A DNA stretch of 64,000 nucleotides from Streptomyces himalayensis subsp. himalayensis (lineage in GTDB: Bacteria; Actinomycetota; Actinomycetes; Streptomycetales; Streptomycetaceae). Below, one piece after another: positions 41,086 through 48,345 of this stretch. A program made the translations under genes and the position numbers. The notes under the pieces are model-generated. The model saw only the letters and a program-made list of their open reading frames with translations. It was not told the DNA's origin and made no database searches. Every line of letters starts with the position of its first letter. Positions within the stretch are counted from its first letter, which is position 1. Location: contig NZ_JACEHE010000004.1 of the NCBI RefSeq assembly GCF_013778455.1, forward strand, positions 124,001-188,000, read 5' to 3'.

Positions 41086-42315
41086 TCAGCGCTGCTCGGG
41101 CGCGGACTCGCGGGCCGCCCCCGGACGCGCATAGGTGCGCCCCTTCCAGGCCGCTCCTCGCCCCCGGTAGTGCTGCACCGCGGAGTCGACAGTCATCAGG
41201 AGATACAGGAAGGCCGTGGCGGGCAGCAGGGGGGCAAGCCACAGCGGCTGGTCGTAGTAGCGCAGCATCGGTGCGTACGTCGAGGCCATCAGCAGCCACG
41301 CCGTTCCACCGGCCGCGACCGCCGCCGCGTTGCCGGTGAGGAGGCCCGCGACGAGTGCGACGGGCGGCATCAGATACACCACGACCAGACCGCCTACGGT
41401 GCCGAGCAGCAGCAACGGGTTGTGCCGAAGCTGCGCATAGGCGCTGCGCGAGATCATCCGCCAGAGGTCGGCAAGGCGCGGGTACGGGCGCACGCTGTCC
41501 ACCCGGTCGGCGAGACCGAGCCAGATGTGGCCACCACTGCGTTTGACCGCCTTGGCGAGCGAGACGTCGTCGATGACGGCATGCCGGATGGAATCCGGCA
41601 CCCGTGCACGCTCGGCGGCGTCCGCACGCAACAGCACACATCCGCCGGCCGCGGCCGCTGTCCGGGAGACCCTTCCGCCGATCCGGCGAAACGGATACAG
41701 CTGCGCGAAGAAGTAGACGAAGGCCGGCACCACGAGCCGCTCCCAGGCGCTCTGTGCGCGCAGCCGGGCCATCAGGGACACCAGATCGAACCCACCCGCG
41801 CCCGCCGCGGCCACCAGCTCCCGCAGACTGTCCGGCCCATGCGCGATGTCGGCGTCGGTGAGAAGCAGGTATTCCGGTGCACGCGCGCGTGCCAGTCCGA
41901 TGCCGTGCCGTACGGCCCAGAGCTTTCCCGTCCAGCCCTCGGGCGGCTCGCCCGGCGACGAGACGGTGAGCGACAGCCCGCCGTGCCGCTCCGCCAGAGT
42001 GCGCGCCAGCTCACCGGTGCCGTCCGAGCTGCCATCGTCGACGAGGAACACCTCCGCACGCCCCGGATAGTCCTGGGCCAGCAGTGACGGCAGACTCTCC
42101 GGCAGTACGCCGGCCTCGTCCCGCGCGGGTACGACGATGCCAACGGCCGGCCACTCCCGCGGATCCTCACGCGGCGGCAACCGCAGGTCCGTACGCCAGA
42201 AGAAGCCGTGCCCCAGCAGCAGCCACAGCCACACGGCCAGTGATCCGGCGGCGGTCCACACAACGGCGCTCACCCGCCGCAGTCTGCCCCACCGCACCGG
42301 CCGCCGGGACCCCAT
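41086..42315 (-). CDS. Family 2 glycosyltransferase, HpnB-like
   Basis: A membrane GT2 enzyme, 409 residues from ATG 42315. The catalytic domain follows one N-terminal helix: VGIVVPARDEAGVLPESLPSLL, VFLVDDGSSDGTGE, LLLTDADIAHGPDSL and later HAVIDDVSLAKAVKRSGG (an ED/QxxRW-type region). Three or more C-terminal helices follow. This layout matches hopene-associated glycosyltransferase HpnB; no hopanoid genes are adjacent, so the acceptor is uncertain. A GTG at 42273 gives 395 residues and is a realistic alternative, because ATG 42315 lies only 16 bases from the divergent racemase start and has no ribosome site. Confidence 0.85.
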   Translation of the reverse strand: MGSRRPVRWGRLRRVSAVVWTAAGSLAVWLWLLLGHGFFWRTDLRLPPREDPREWPAVGIVVPARDEAGVLPESLPSLLAQDYPGRAEVFLVDDGSSDGTGELARTLAERHGGLSLTVSSPGEPPEGWTGKLWAVRHGIGLARARAPEYLLLTDADIAHGPDSLRELVAAAGAGGFDLVSLMARLRAQSAWERLVVPAFVYFFAQLYPFRRIGGRVSRTAAAAGGCVLLRADAAERARVPDSIRHAVIDDVSLAKAVKRSGGHIWLGLADRVDSVRPYPRLADLWRMISRSAYAQLRHNPLLLLGTVGGLVVVYLMPPVALVAGLLTGNAAAVAAGGTAWLLMASTYAPMLRYYDQPLWLAPLLPATAFLYLLMTVDSAVQHYRGRGAAWKGRTYARPGAARESAPEQR

Positions 42316-42319
42316 CGTC

Positions 42320-42325
42320 TAAGGT
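42320..42325 (+). promoter_or_regulatory. Probable -10 (TAAGGT) for leaderless racemase-like gene
   Basis: TAAGGT ends six bases before GTG 42332. The same bases could also act as a weak ribosome site (AAGGTGA), so the reading is not exclusive. Confidence 0.4.
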
Positions 42326-42331
42326 GACCGG

Positions 42332-43114
42332 GTGAAGATCGCGCTTGTGGACTCGGGACTCGGACTGCTCGCGGCGGCTGCGGCGGTACGCCGCCTGCGG
42401 CCCGATGCCGATCTCGTACTGTCCACGGACCCCGACGGAATGCCCTGGGGGCGCACCCCCGACCACGTCGCGGACCATGCCGTGGCCGCCGCCGAGGCGG
42501 CCGCCGCATACCGGCCGGATGCGCTGATCGTGGCGTGCAACACCGCTTCCGTGCACGCTCTGCCCGCTCTGCGCGCACGTCTGGAACCGGACCTGCCCGT
42601 CATCGGTACCGTCCCGGCGATCAAGCCGGCTGCCGCCGGTGGCGGCCCCGTCGCCATCTGGGCGACGCCCGCCACCACGGGAAGCCCGTATCAGCGAGGT
42701 CTGATCTCCGACTTCGCCGCTGGCATCGAGGTCACCGAGGTGCCCTGCCCCGGCCTGGCCGACGCCGTGGAGCACGCCGACGAGGCGGCGATCGAGAAAG
42801 CGATCGCCGCGGCCGCCGCGCTCACCCCGGCTGATGTAAGGGCCGTCGTCATGGGCTGCACCCATTACGAACTGGTAGAGGAACTCATTCGCGAGGCCCT
42901 CCAGCAGCCCGATCTGCCGCCGCTCGCCCTGCACGGCTCCGCAGGCGCCGTAGCCGCCCAGGCGCTGCGCAGGATCAACGAGCGTCCCGCCCCCTCGGCG
43001 ACCGCAGAGGGCAGCCTGACCGTGTTGCTCAGCGGACAGGAGGCGGCACTGCCCGAAACCGCCCTCACCTTCGCTGAGGGCAGGCTGCTGGCGGCCGTCA
43101 GCCCCGCCCAGTGA
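42332..43114 (+). CDS. Aspartate/glutamate racemase family protein (MurI-like)
   Basis: A 260-residue racemase. Both catalytic cysteines are present in their usual settings: Cys69 in LIVACNTASVHAL and Cys176 in AVVMGCTHYELVE; the N-terminal VDSGLGLLAA is the DSGxGG variant with the second Gly replaced by Leu. The family interconverts L- and D-glutamate for peptidoglycan. The altered DSG motif suggests a paralogue, not the housekeeping MurI, but this is inference. GTG 42332 lies six bases after TAAGGT and is probably leaderless. Confidence 0.85.
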   Translation: MKIALVDSGLGLLAAAAAVRRLRPDADLVLSTDPDGMPWGRTPDHVADHAVAAAEAAAAYRPDALIVACNTASVHALPALRARLEPDLPVIGTVPAIKPAAAGGGPVAIWATPATTGSPYQRGLISDFAAGIEVTEVPCPGLADAVEHADEAAIEKAIAAAAALTPADVRAVVMGCTHYELVEELIREALQQPDLPPLALHGSAGAVAAQALRRINERPAPSATAEGSLTVLLSGQEAALPETALTFAEGRLLAAVSPAQ

Positions 43115-43170
43115 CCGACATCATCGTCAGTCACGCTCCGCGACTCTGTGCCATCCTTCCGGAACATGAG

Positions 43171-43176
43171 TAGTCT
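43171..43176 (+). promoter_or_regulatory. Probable -10 (TAGTCT) for leaderless membrane-protein gene
   Basis: TAGTCT lies exactly six bases before ATG 43183. It sits in the loop of a small ATGAG-TAGT-CTCAT hairpin (43166-43179). Confidence 0.5.
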
Positions 43177-43182
43177 CATGCC

Positions 43183-43737
43183 ATGAGGGACCACCCCCAC
43201 GGCAAGCGGGGCAGCGCCGGCCCCCCGCCCGAGATCTGGACCGGCCGCGCGACCAATCGAGCACAGTGGCTGCTGGCGACGGCGGGCTTCGCCTGCCTGG
43301 CCCTGGGCATCCAGCTTGCCGTCGAATCCCCATGGGCCTCCGGTGTCACCGCGCTGGTCATGTCCGTCGTCGGCTGCATCGCCGTGGGACTCCTCGTGGT
43401 CTTCGGCACCCTGGCATTCGTCCATGTCGCCGTGAAGGTCGACAAGGACTTCCTGGAGGTGCGGTGCGGCCACATCGGCGTCCCCCGCCGCCGCATTCCG
43501 CTTGCCGACATCGTCCGTGTCGACTTCGTACCCAGGGTGACCCCGCGGCACTGGGGTGGATGGGGCTACCGCTGGCGGCCGGAGAAGGGCACGGGTGTCA
43601 TCGTGCGGCGCGGCGAGGCGGTGGTGCTCAAGCTGGGTGACGGTCACACCTTCACGATCACCGTCGACAACGCGGAGGCGGCGGTGCGGGCCATCCGCGC
43701 CCAGCTGCGCCCGACAGCGCCCGGACCCACGCTCTGA
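43183..43737 (+). CDS. Hypothetical two-helix membrane protein
   Basis: A 184-residue protein with two adjacent membrane helices (about residues 28-48, WLLATAGFACLALGIQLAV, and 53-83, with LVMSVVGCIAVGLLVVFG). The C-terminal ~90 residues form a PH-like or bPH domain: VKVDKDFLEVRCGHIGVPRRRIPLADI, GVIVRRGEAVVLKLGDGHTFTITVDNAEA. Function is unknown. ATG 43183 has no ribosome site but has TAGTCT six bases upstream. Confidence 0.75.
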   Translation: MRDHPHGKRGSAGPPPEIWTGRATNRAQWLLATAGFACLALGIQLAVESPWASGVTALVMSVVGCIAVGLLVVFGTLAFVHVAVKVDKDFLEVRCGHIGVPRRRIPLADIVRVDFVPRVTPRHWGGWGYRWRPEKGTGVIVRRGEAVVLKLGDGHTFTITVDNAEAAVRAIRAQLRPTAPGPTL

Positions 43738-43743
43738 CCTGAG

Positions 43744-43775
43744 TCAGCGGCCCTCCGTCCTCAGCGGCCCTCCGT
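43744..43775 (-). repeat. 17-bp tandem duplication over the O-antigen-ligase-like stop codon
   Basis: TCAGCGGCCCTCCGT occurs at 43744-43758 and 43761-43775. On the minus strand each carries TGA; the gene's stop is at 43761-43763. Confidence 0.85.
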
Positions 43776-44840
43776 GAACGTGCCGCTTTCGGAACGTTCC
43801 TGCGCACCGGTGAAGCCGTGCCCGAGATCATCACCCCACGGCCGCGACGTCGCAAAGCCCGCGAGCAGTCCCCCGCCCGCCGTCACCGTCGTGAAGCTCA
43901 GTGTGTTGCCGACCAGGGCCATGAGTGCCAGGGATGTCAGAGCGGCACCCGCCGTGACGGCGACCGGCGTGGCACGCGGCGACCGCCACAACGCGTACAG
44001 AATCCAGCAGAACACCGCTGCCAGCAGACTTACCCCCACGATTCCCTGCTCGGCCGCCTGCTGCAGCGGTGCCGAATGCGGCCTTCCGTCCGCGACCAGC
44101 GTCTGGGCGACCGTGGGGCTCAGCTCGCCGAAGCGGCCCGGGCCCACACCGAGGAACGGCTCCTGACCGGCGAGGTCGAGCGCGTCCCGCCACAACAGAA
44201 TCCGGTGCTCGGTCAGCTGGCCCTCGAGGGAGATCGTCAGCCCATCCGGGAGGACGTCCTCGGTGACCGCCCAGGACAGGCCTGTCACCAGGGCCGTGGC
44301 GCCCCCGAGACCGGCGAGGGCCAGGCCCCTGCGCCGCATCCGGGCGGCGGCGAGCGAGTACAGCAGCACGCCGACGCACGTCACGAACCCGGCCGTCGAC
44401 CCCAGCGTCGCGGCGGCCACCACGATCCCGGCCGCGAGCAACCGCAGAGCAAGGCGCAGTGCAGCCTGTTCAGCGGCCCAGGCAGCGCAACATGCAGCAC
44501 CGGTGGACAGCGCCAGCAGCGCGGCGGTGGCCCCGGCGTCGCCGAGCGGCGATGCCATGTCCGGGCCCGGGGCAGCCGGAGGGGAGGTAGCGGCGAAAAG
44601 CAGACCGGCGAGAGCGCCGACGCAGGGTGCCCCAACCGGCAGGAGCGCCCCTGTGATCCGCCCGCACGCATACCCGGCGCCTACGGCGAGGACGGCGAGA
44701 AGTACGCCTTCGGGCCTGCCCTGGCGGCTGGCCGCGGTGATCAGGGACCACACCGCGCACGCCGACAGCACGACGATGCCTGCCGCGTCCGAGATACTGC
44801 GAAGCTCGCGCATACCGGGCGGACCACCGGCCGTCGCCAT
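43761..44840 (-). CDS. O-antigen ligase/polymerase-like membrane protein
   Basis: A 359-residue protein with about ten helices. The large loop contains TEHRILLWRDALDLAGQEPFLGVGPGRFGELSPTVAQ and ADGRPHSAPLQQAAEQGIVGVSLL, the classical Wzy_C/O-antigen ligase region with the conserved Arg, His and GxG elements. In actinomycetes these proteins join polysaccharide or teichoic-type chains to lipid or protein carriers, with substrate unknown. ATG 44840 is one option; ATG 44813 (MRELRSIS) is the other. The gene is divergent from lnt. Confidence 0.8.
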   Translation of the reverse strand: MATAGGPPGMRELRSISDAAGIVVLSACAVWSLITAASRQGRPEGVLLAVLAVGAGYACGRITGALLPVGAPCVGALAGLLFAATSPPAAPGPDMASPLGDAGATAALLALSTGAACCAAWAAEQAALRLALRLLAAGIVVAAATLGSTAGFVTCVGVLLYSLAAARMRRRGLALAGLGGATALVTGLSWAVTEDVLPDGLTISLEGQLTEHRILLWRDALDLAGQEPFLGVGPGRFGELSPTVAQTLVADGRPHSAPLQQAAEQGIVGVSLLAAVFCWILYALWRSPRATPVAVTAGAALTSLALMALVGNTLSFTTVTAGGGLLAGFATSRPWGDDLGHGFTGAQERSESGTFTEGR

Positions 44841-45043
44841 CCCCGTACCATCCACCCGTCGCCCCCCGACATGTGACGGGCCCCGGCTGCCGGGCCGATA
44901 CGACCACGTGCCGGGGACTCGGGCACACGGTAACGGCTGGTGCACCATTTTGTGGACAGGTTGCGCAGGAATGATGCAGTAAACGGGCAGACGGCGGGCC
45001 GCAATCGGGTAGGCGGCGGGCCCCAGGAGCCGGTACGCCCGCA

Positions 45044-45074
45044 TTGCGGGGGCCGCGGTCACGCGCCGTAGACT
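45044..45074 (+). promoter_or_regulatory. Promoter of lnt, leaderless geometry
   Basis: TTGCGG (45044-45049) and TAGACT (45069-45074) are 19 bases apart; GTG 45081 starts six bases after the -10. No ribosome site is present. Confidence 0.55.
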
Positions 45075-45080
45075 CGCCGC

Positions 45081-46697
45081 GTGACCGTCACCGCCACCTC
45101 CATAGACGAGCCGGAACAGCTCGAACCGCGAGCAGAGCCCGCCCCCCGCGCGGCACGTATCGCGCGTCGGCTCGTCCCGGCCGCCGCGGCGGCGCTCTCC
45201 GGAGTGCTGCTGTACGTCAGCTTCCCGCCCCGCACTCTGTGGTGGCTGGCACTGCCCGCCTTCGCGGTGTTCGGCTGGTGTCTGCGGGGCCGCACCTGGA
45301 AGGCGGGGCTCGGGCTCGGCTACGTCTTCGGGCTGGGCTTCCTGCTTCCGCTGCTCGTATGGACCGGTGTGGAGGTCGGTCCCGGGCCGTGGCTGGCGCT
45401 CGTCGCAGTCGAGGCGGTATTCGTCGCTCTGGTGGGCGTCGGCATGGCAGCGGTATCGCGGCTTCCTGTCTGGCCGGTGTGGGCGGCCGCTGTGTGGATC
45501 GCCGGCGAAGCGGCACGCGCGCGTGTACCGTTCGGCGGCTTCCCCTGGGGGAAGATCGCATTCGGGCAGGCAGACGGGGTCTTCCTCCCTCTCGCTGCCG
45601 CGGGCGGCACGCCGGTGCTCGGCTTCGCGGTCGTACTGTGCGGCTTCGGTCTGTACGAGACCGTCCGTCAGGTGGCCGGGGCCCGGCGAGCCCGGACCGT
45701 GCAGCGTGGCGCCGCGTTGGCGGCCGTGCTCACGGTGGTCGCACCGGTCGCGGGAGCCTTCGCCGCGAGTCCGCTCGTCAGCGACGCGGCCGAGGACGGT
45801 ACCGCGACCGTCGCCGTCATCCAGGGCAACGTCCCGCGCGCGGGACTCGAATTCAACGCTCAGCGCCGCGCCGTGCTCGACTACCACGCGCGGGAGACCG
45901 AGCGGCTGGCCGGGCAGGTCAGGGCGGGCAAGGTCGCGCAGCCCGACTTCGTGCTGTGGCCGGAGAACTCCTCCGACATCGACCCGTTCCGCAACTCTGA
46001 CGCGCGCGCCGTGATCGATGCGGCCGCCAAGGCGATCGGCGTGCCCATCTCGGTCGGCGGCGTCGTCCTGGCCGACAACGGCAAGCTCTACAACGAGCAG
46101 ATCCTCTGGGACCCGGAGAAGGGCCCCACCGACACCTACGACAAGCGGCAGATCCAGCCCTTCGGCGAGTACATACCGCTGCGCTCGTTCATCAGCGTCT
46201 TCAGCAGTGATGTCGACATGGTGCGGCAGGACTTCAGCCGTGGCGACAAGCCGGGCGTGTTCGCGATGGCGGGGACCAAGGTGGGCCTTGCCACCTGCTA
46301 TGAGGCCGCTTTCGACTGGGCCGTGCGCGACACGGTGACGCATGGCGCGCAGATGATCTCGGTGCCCAGCAACAACGCGACGTTCGACCGCAGCGAGATG
46401 ACGTACCAGCAGCTGGCGATGTCCCGGATCCGTGCCGTGGAACACAGCCGGACCGTCACCGTGCCGGTGACCAGCGGCGTCAGCGCGGTGATCATGCCAG
46501 ACGGACGGATCGTCCAGAGGACACAGATGTTCACTCCGGACTCGCTCGTCGCGGAGGTCCCGCTGCGCTCGTCTCAGACGCCGGCCACGCGACTGGGCGT
46601 ACTTCCCGAGGTCCTTCTGGTGCTGATCGCGGCCGGCGGGCTCGGCTGGGCCGGGACCGCGGCCGTACGAAGCCGTCGCAGCGAACCCTCGGAGTAA
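45081..46697 (+). CDS. lnt: Apolipoprotein N-acyltransferase
   Basis: A 538-residue Lnt. The N-terminal half has about seven helices with LLYVSFPPRTLWWLALPAFAVFGWCLRG and PFGGFPWGKIAFGQ. The nitrilase-like catalytic domain follows: VIQGNVPRAGLEFN, the catalytic Glu in LWPENSSDIDPF, Lys in YDKRQIQPFGEYIPLRSF and Cys in LATCYEAAFDWAVRD. The enzyme N-acylates the lipidated Cys of lipoproteins at the membrane; high-GC Gram-positives including Streptomyces have it. GTG 45081 fits a leaderless start. It is complete. Confidence 0.94.
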   Translation: MTVTATSIDEPEQLEPRAEPAPRAARIARRLVPAAAAALSGVLLYVSFPPRTLWWLALPAFAVFGWCLRGRTWKAGLGLGYVFGLGFLLPLLVWTGVEVGPGPWLALVAVEAVFVALVGVGMAAVSRLPVWPVWAAAVWIAGEAARARVPFGGFPWGKIAFGQADGVFLPLAAAGGTPVLGFAVVLCGFGLYETVRQVAGARRARTVQRGAALAAVLTVVAPVAGAFAASPLVSDAAEDGTATVAVIQGNVPRAGLEFNAQRRAVLDYHARETERLAGQVRAGKVAQPDFVLWPENSSDIDPFRNSDARAVIDAAAKAIGVPISVGGVVLADNGKLYNEQILWDPEKGPTDTYDKRQIQPFGEYIPLRSFISVFSSDVDMVRQDFSRGDKPGVFAMAGTKVGLATCYEAAFDWAVRDTVTHGAQMISVPSNNATFDRSEMTYQQLAMSRIRAVEHSRTVTVPVTSGVSAVIMPDGRIVQRTQMFTPDSLVAEVPLRSSQTPATRLGVLPEVLLVLIAAGGLGWAGTAAVRSRRSEPSE

Positions 46698-46752
46698 TCC
46701 ATCGCCGGGAGCAGTGACCCATCGCCGTGAACGAGGGACGGCGGCGGGCCGC

Positions 46753-46758
46753 TAGGGT
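46753..46758 (+). promoter_or_regulatory. Probable -10 (TAGGGT) for leaderless Nudix gene
   Basis: TAGGGT ends six bases before ATG 46765. No good -35 is visible 16-19 bases upstream. Confidence 0.45.
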
Positions 46759-46764
46759 CGGCGC

Positions 46765-47238
46765 ATGGCTACTCCTGACTTCATCCGCACGATCCGGGCC
46801 ACCGCGGGACAACAGCTGCTGTGGCTCCCCGGCGTCACCGCCATCGTCCTCGACGACGAGGAGAGAGTGCTCCTCGGGCGACGCTCCGACACCCGCAAGT
46901 GGTCGGTGATCGGCGGCATTCCGGACCCAGGGGAACAGCCGGCGGCCTGCGCCGTGCGCGAGGTGTACGAGGAGACGGCGGTACGGTGCGTGGCCGAGCG
47001 CGTCGTTCTCGTCCAGGCCCTGGAGCCAGTCACCTACGCCAACGGCGACATCTGCCAGTACATGGACATCACCTTCCGCTGCCGGGCCGTGGGCGGAGAG
47101 GCGCGGGTCAACGATGACGAGTCGCTGGAAGTGGGCTGGTTCACGATCGATGCGCTGCCGGAGCTGAACGAGTTCGGGATGCTGCGGATCAAGCAGGCAC
47201 TGGCTGATGGACCCACATGGTTCGACCCTATGACCTAG
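46765..47238 (+). CDS. Nudix hydrolase
   Basis: A 157-residue single-domain Nudix protein. The box starts GGIPDPGEQP and ends REVYEETAV with all acidic residues in place; the preceding VTAIVLDDEERVLLGRRSD is the standard first strand and KWSVIGG the entry to the box. Substrates of the family are nucleoside diphosphates linked to another moiety; no specific subfamily mark is evident. ATG 46765 lacks a ribosome site and lies six bases after TAGGGT. It is followed by bdhA after 60 bases with its own -10-like element. Confidence 0.9.
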   Translation: MATPDFIRTIRATAGQQLLWLPGVTAIVLDDEERVLLGRRSDTRKWSVIGGIPDPGEQPAACAVREVYEETAVRCVAERVVLVQALEPVTYANGDICQYMDITFRCRAVGGEARVNDDESLEVGWFTIDALPELNEFGMLRIKQALADGPTWFDPMT

Positions 47239-47286
47239 GGGCCAAGTATGGGGGTAGCCCACATCGGTTGAGGCGGGGGTCCTGCT

Positions 47287-47292
47287 TAGGGT
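47287..47292 (+). promoter_or_regulatory. Probable -10 (TAGGGT) for leaderless bdhA
   Basis: TAGGGT lies six bases before ATG 47299, the same spacing as at the previous gene. TCGGTT at 47264-47269 could be a weak -35 with a 17-base spacer. Confidence 0.45.
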
Positions 47293-47298
47293 CGGAGC

Positions 47299-48111
47299 AT
47301 GACCGCGCCCCTCACCCCCGGCATCCCCGCTCAGGCCCTCGGAGCCCAGCCCCTCGACCTCGGCGGCCGCACCGCGCTCGTCACCGGTGCCGCAGGAGGC
47401 ATCGGCCGCGCCTGTGTGCTGCGGCTGGCCGTGGCAGGGGCAAAGGTGAGGGCCGTGGACCGTGACGACGCCGGCCTGGCGGAACTCGTCGACCAGGCCG
47501 GCGAACTGCCCGGCAGCATCGAGCCGCGCGTGCTCGATCTCACCGACCTGGACGCAGCGGAGCATGCCGCCGCAGGCACCGACATCCTGGTCAACAACGC
47601 CGGCATCCAACTCGTCCGGCCGATCGAGGAATTTCCGCCTGACGTCTTCCACGCGGTACTGACGGTGATGCTGGAGGCACCGTTCCGCCTCATCCGCGGG
47701 GCTCTGCCCCATATGTACGGACAAGGGTGGGGCCGGATCGTCAATGTCTCCTCCGTCCACGGGCTCCGCGCATCGGCTTTCAAGGCTGCGTATGTGGCCG
47801 CCAAGCACGGTCTCGAGGGACTCTCCAAAACCGCCGCCCTGGAAGGCGCCTCGCACGGTGTCACCTCGAACTGTGTGAATCCCGGCTATGTGCGCACCCC
47901 ACTGGTCGAGCAACAGCTCGCCGACCAGGCCGACGCGCACGGCATCCCGGAGGAGCGCGTGCTGGCCGAGGTCCTGCTGCAGGACAGCGCAGTCAAGCGG
48001 CTCATCGAACCCGCCGAGGTCGCCGAGGCCGTCGCCTATCTGTGCAGCCCGCAGGCGTCGTTCGTGACCGGTACGTCGCTGGTGATGGACGGTGGCTGGA
48101 CGGCCCACTGA
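47299..48111 (+). CDS. bdhA: 3-hydroxybutyrate dehydrogenase
   Basis: A 270-residue SDR. The cofactor loop is TALVTGAAGGIGRACVLRLA, the structural motif DILVNNAGIQLVRPIEEF and the active site Ser in VNVSSVHGL with YVAAKHG. The segments GIQLVRPIEEFP, ASAFKAAYVAAKHGLEGL and KRLIEPAEVAEAVAYLCSP match D-3-hydroxybutyrate dehydrogenases, which oxidise 3-hydroxybutyrate to acetoacetate with NAD+. The N-terminal ~20 residues are an extra extension. ATG 47299 has a leaderless-type TAGGGT upstream. Confidence 0.85.
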   Translation: MTAPLTPGIPAQALGAQPLDLGGRTALVTGAAGGIGRACVLRLAVAGAKVRAVDRDDAGLAELVDQAGELPGSIEPRVLDLTDLDAAEHAAAGTDILVNNAGIQLVRPIEEFPPDVFHAVLTVMLEAPFRLIRGALPHMYGQGWGRIVNVSSVHGLRASAFKAAYVAAKHGLEGLSKTAALEGASHGVTSNCVNPGYVRTPLVEQQLADQADAHGIPEERVLAEVLLQDSAVKRLIEPAEVAEAVAYLCSPQASFVTGTSLVMDGGWTAH

Positions 48112-48157
48112 CAGCTGACTCGGCCGACCGACCGACAGCCGGCACACGGCTGAGCCG

Positions 48158-48222
48158 GATGGCACACACCTGGCGGGTCCGCACCCACCTGGCGGTCTGC
48201 ACGCACCTGGCGGGTCGATGCA
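48158..48222 (+). repeat. CACCTGGCGGGTC-type repeats downstream of bdhA
   Basis: Three near-copies of CACCTGGCGG(G)TC lie between about 48166 and 48217 with roughly 20-24-base spacing. They follow the bdhA stop by about 55 bases. No hairpin stands out. Confidence 0.55.
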
Positions 48223-48345
48223 CCCGGTGGCCGACACTCACCACGGCGGGCCGACTGACTCGGCCGCGGTCTCGAAAATCCGAACGCCCGCGGGTTATCC
48301 ACAGGGCTGGCGGGCCCGGCCGTCCGGCAGGTAATCCTTGTGAAC

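Noticed and set aside
43761-46445. 894-residue minus-strand protein reaching across lnt
   Set aside because: Only the part up to 44840 is membrane-protein-like; the remainder is antisense of lnt.
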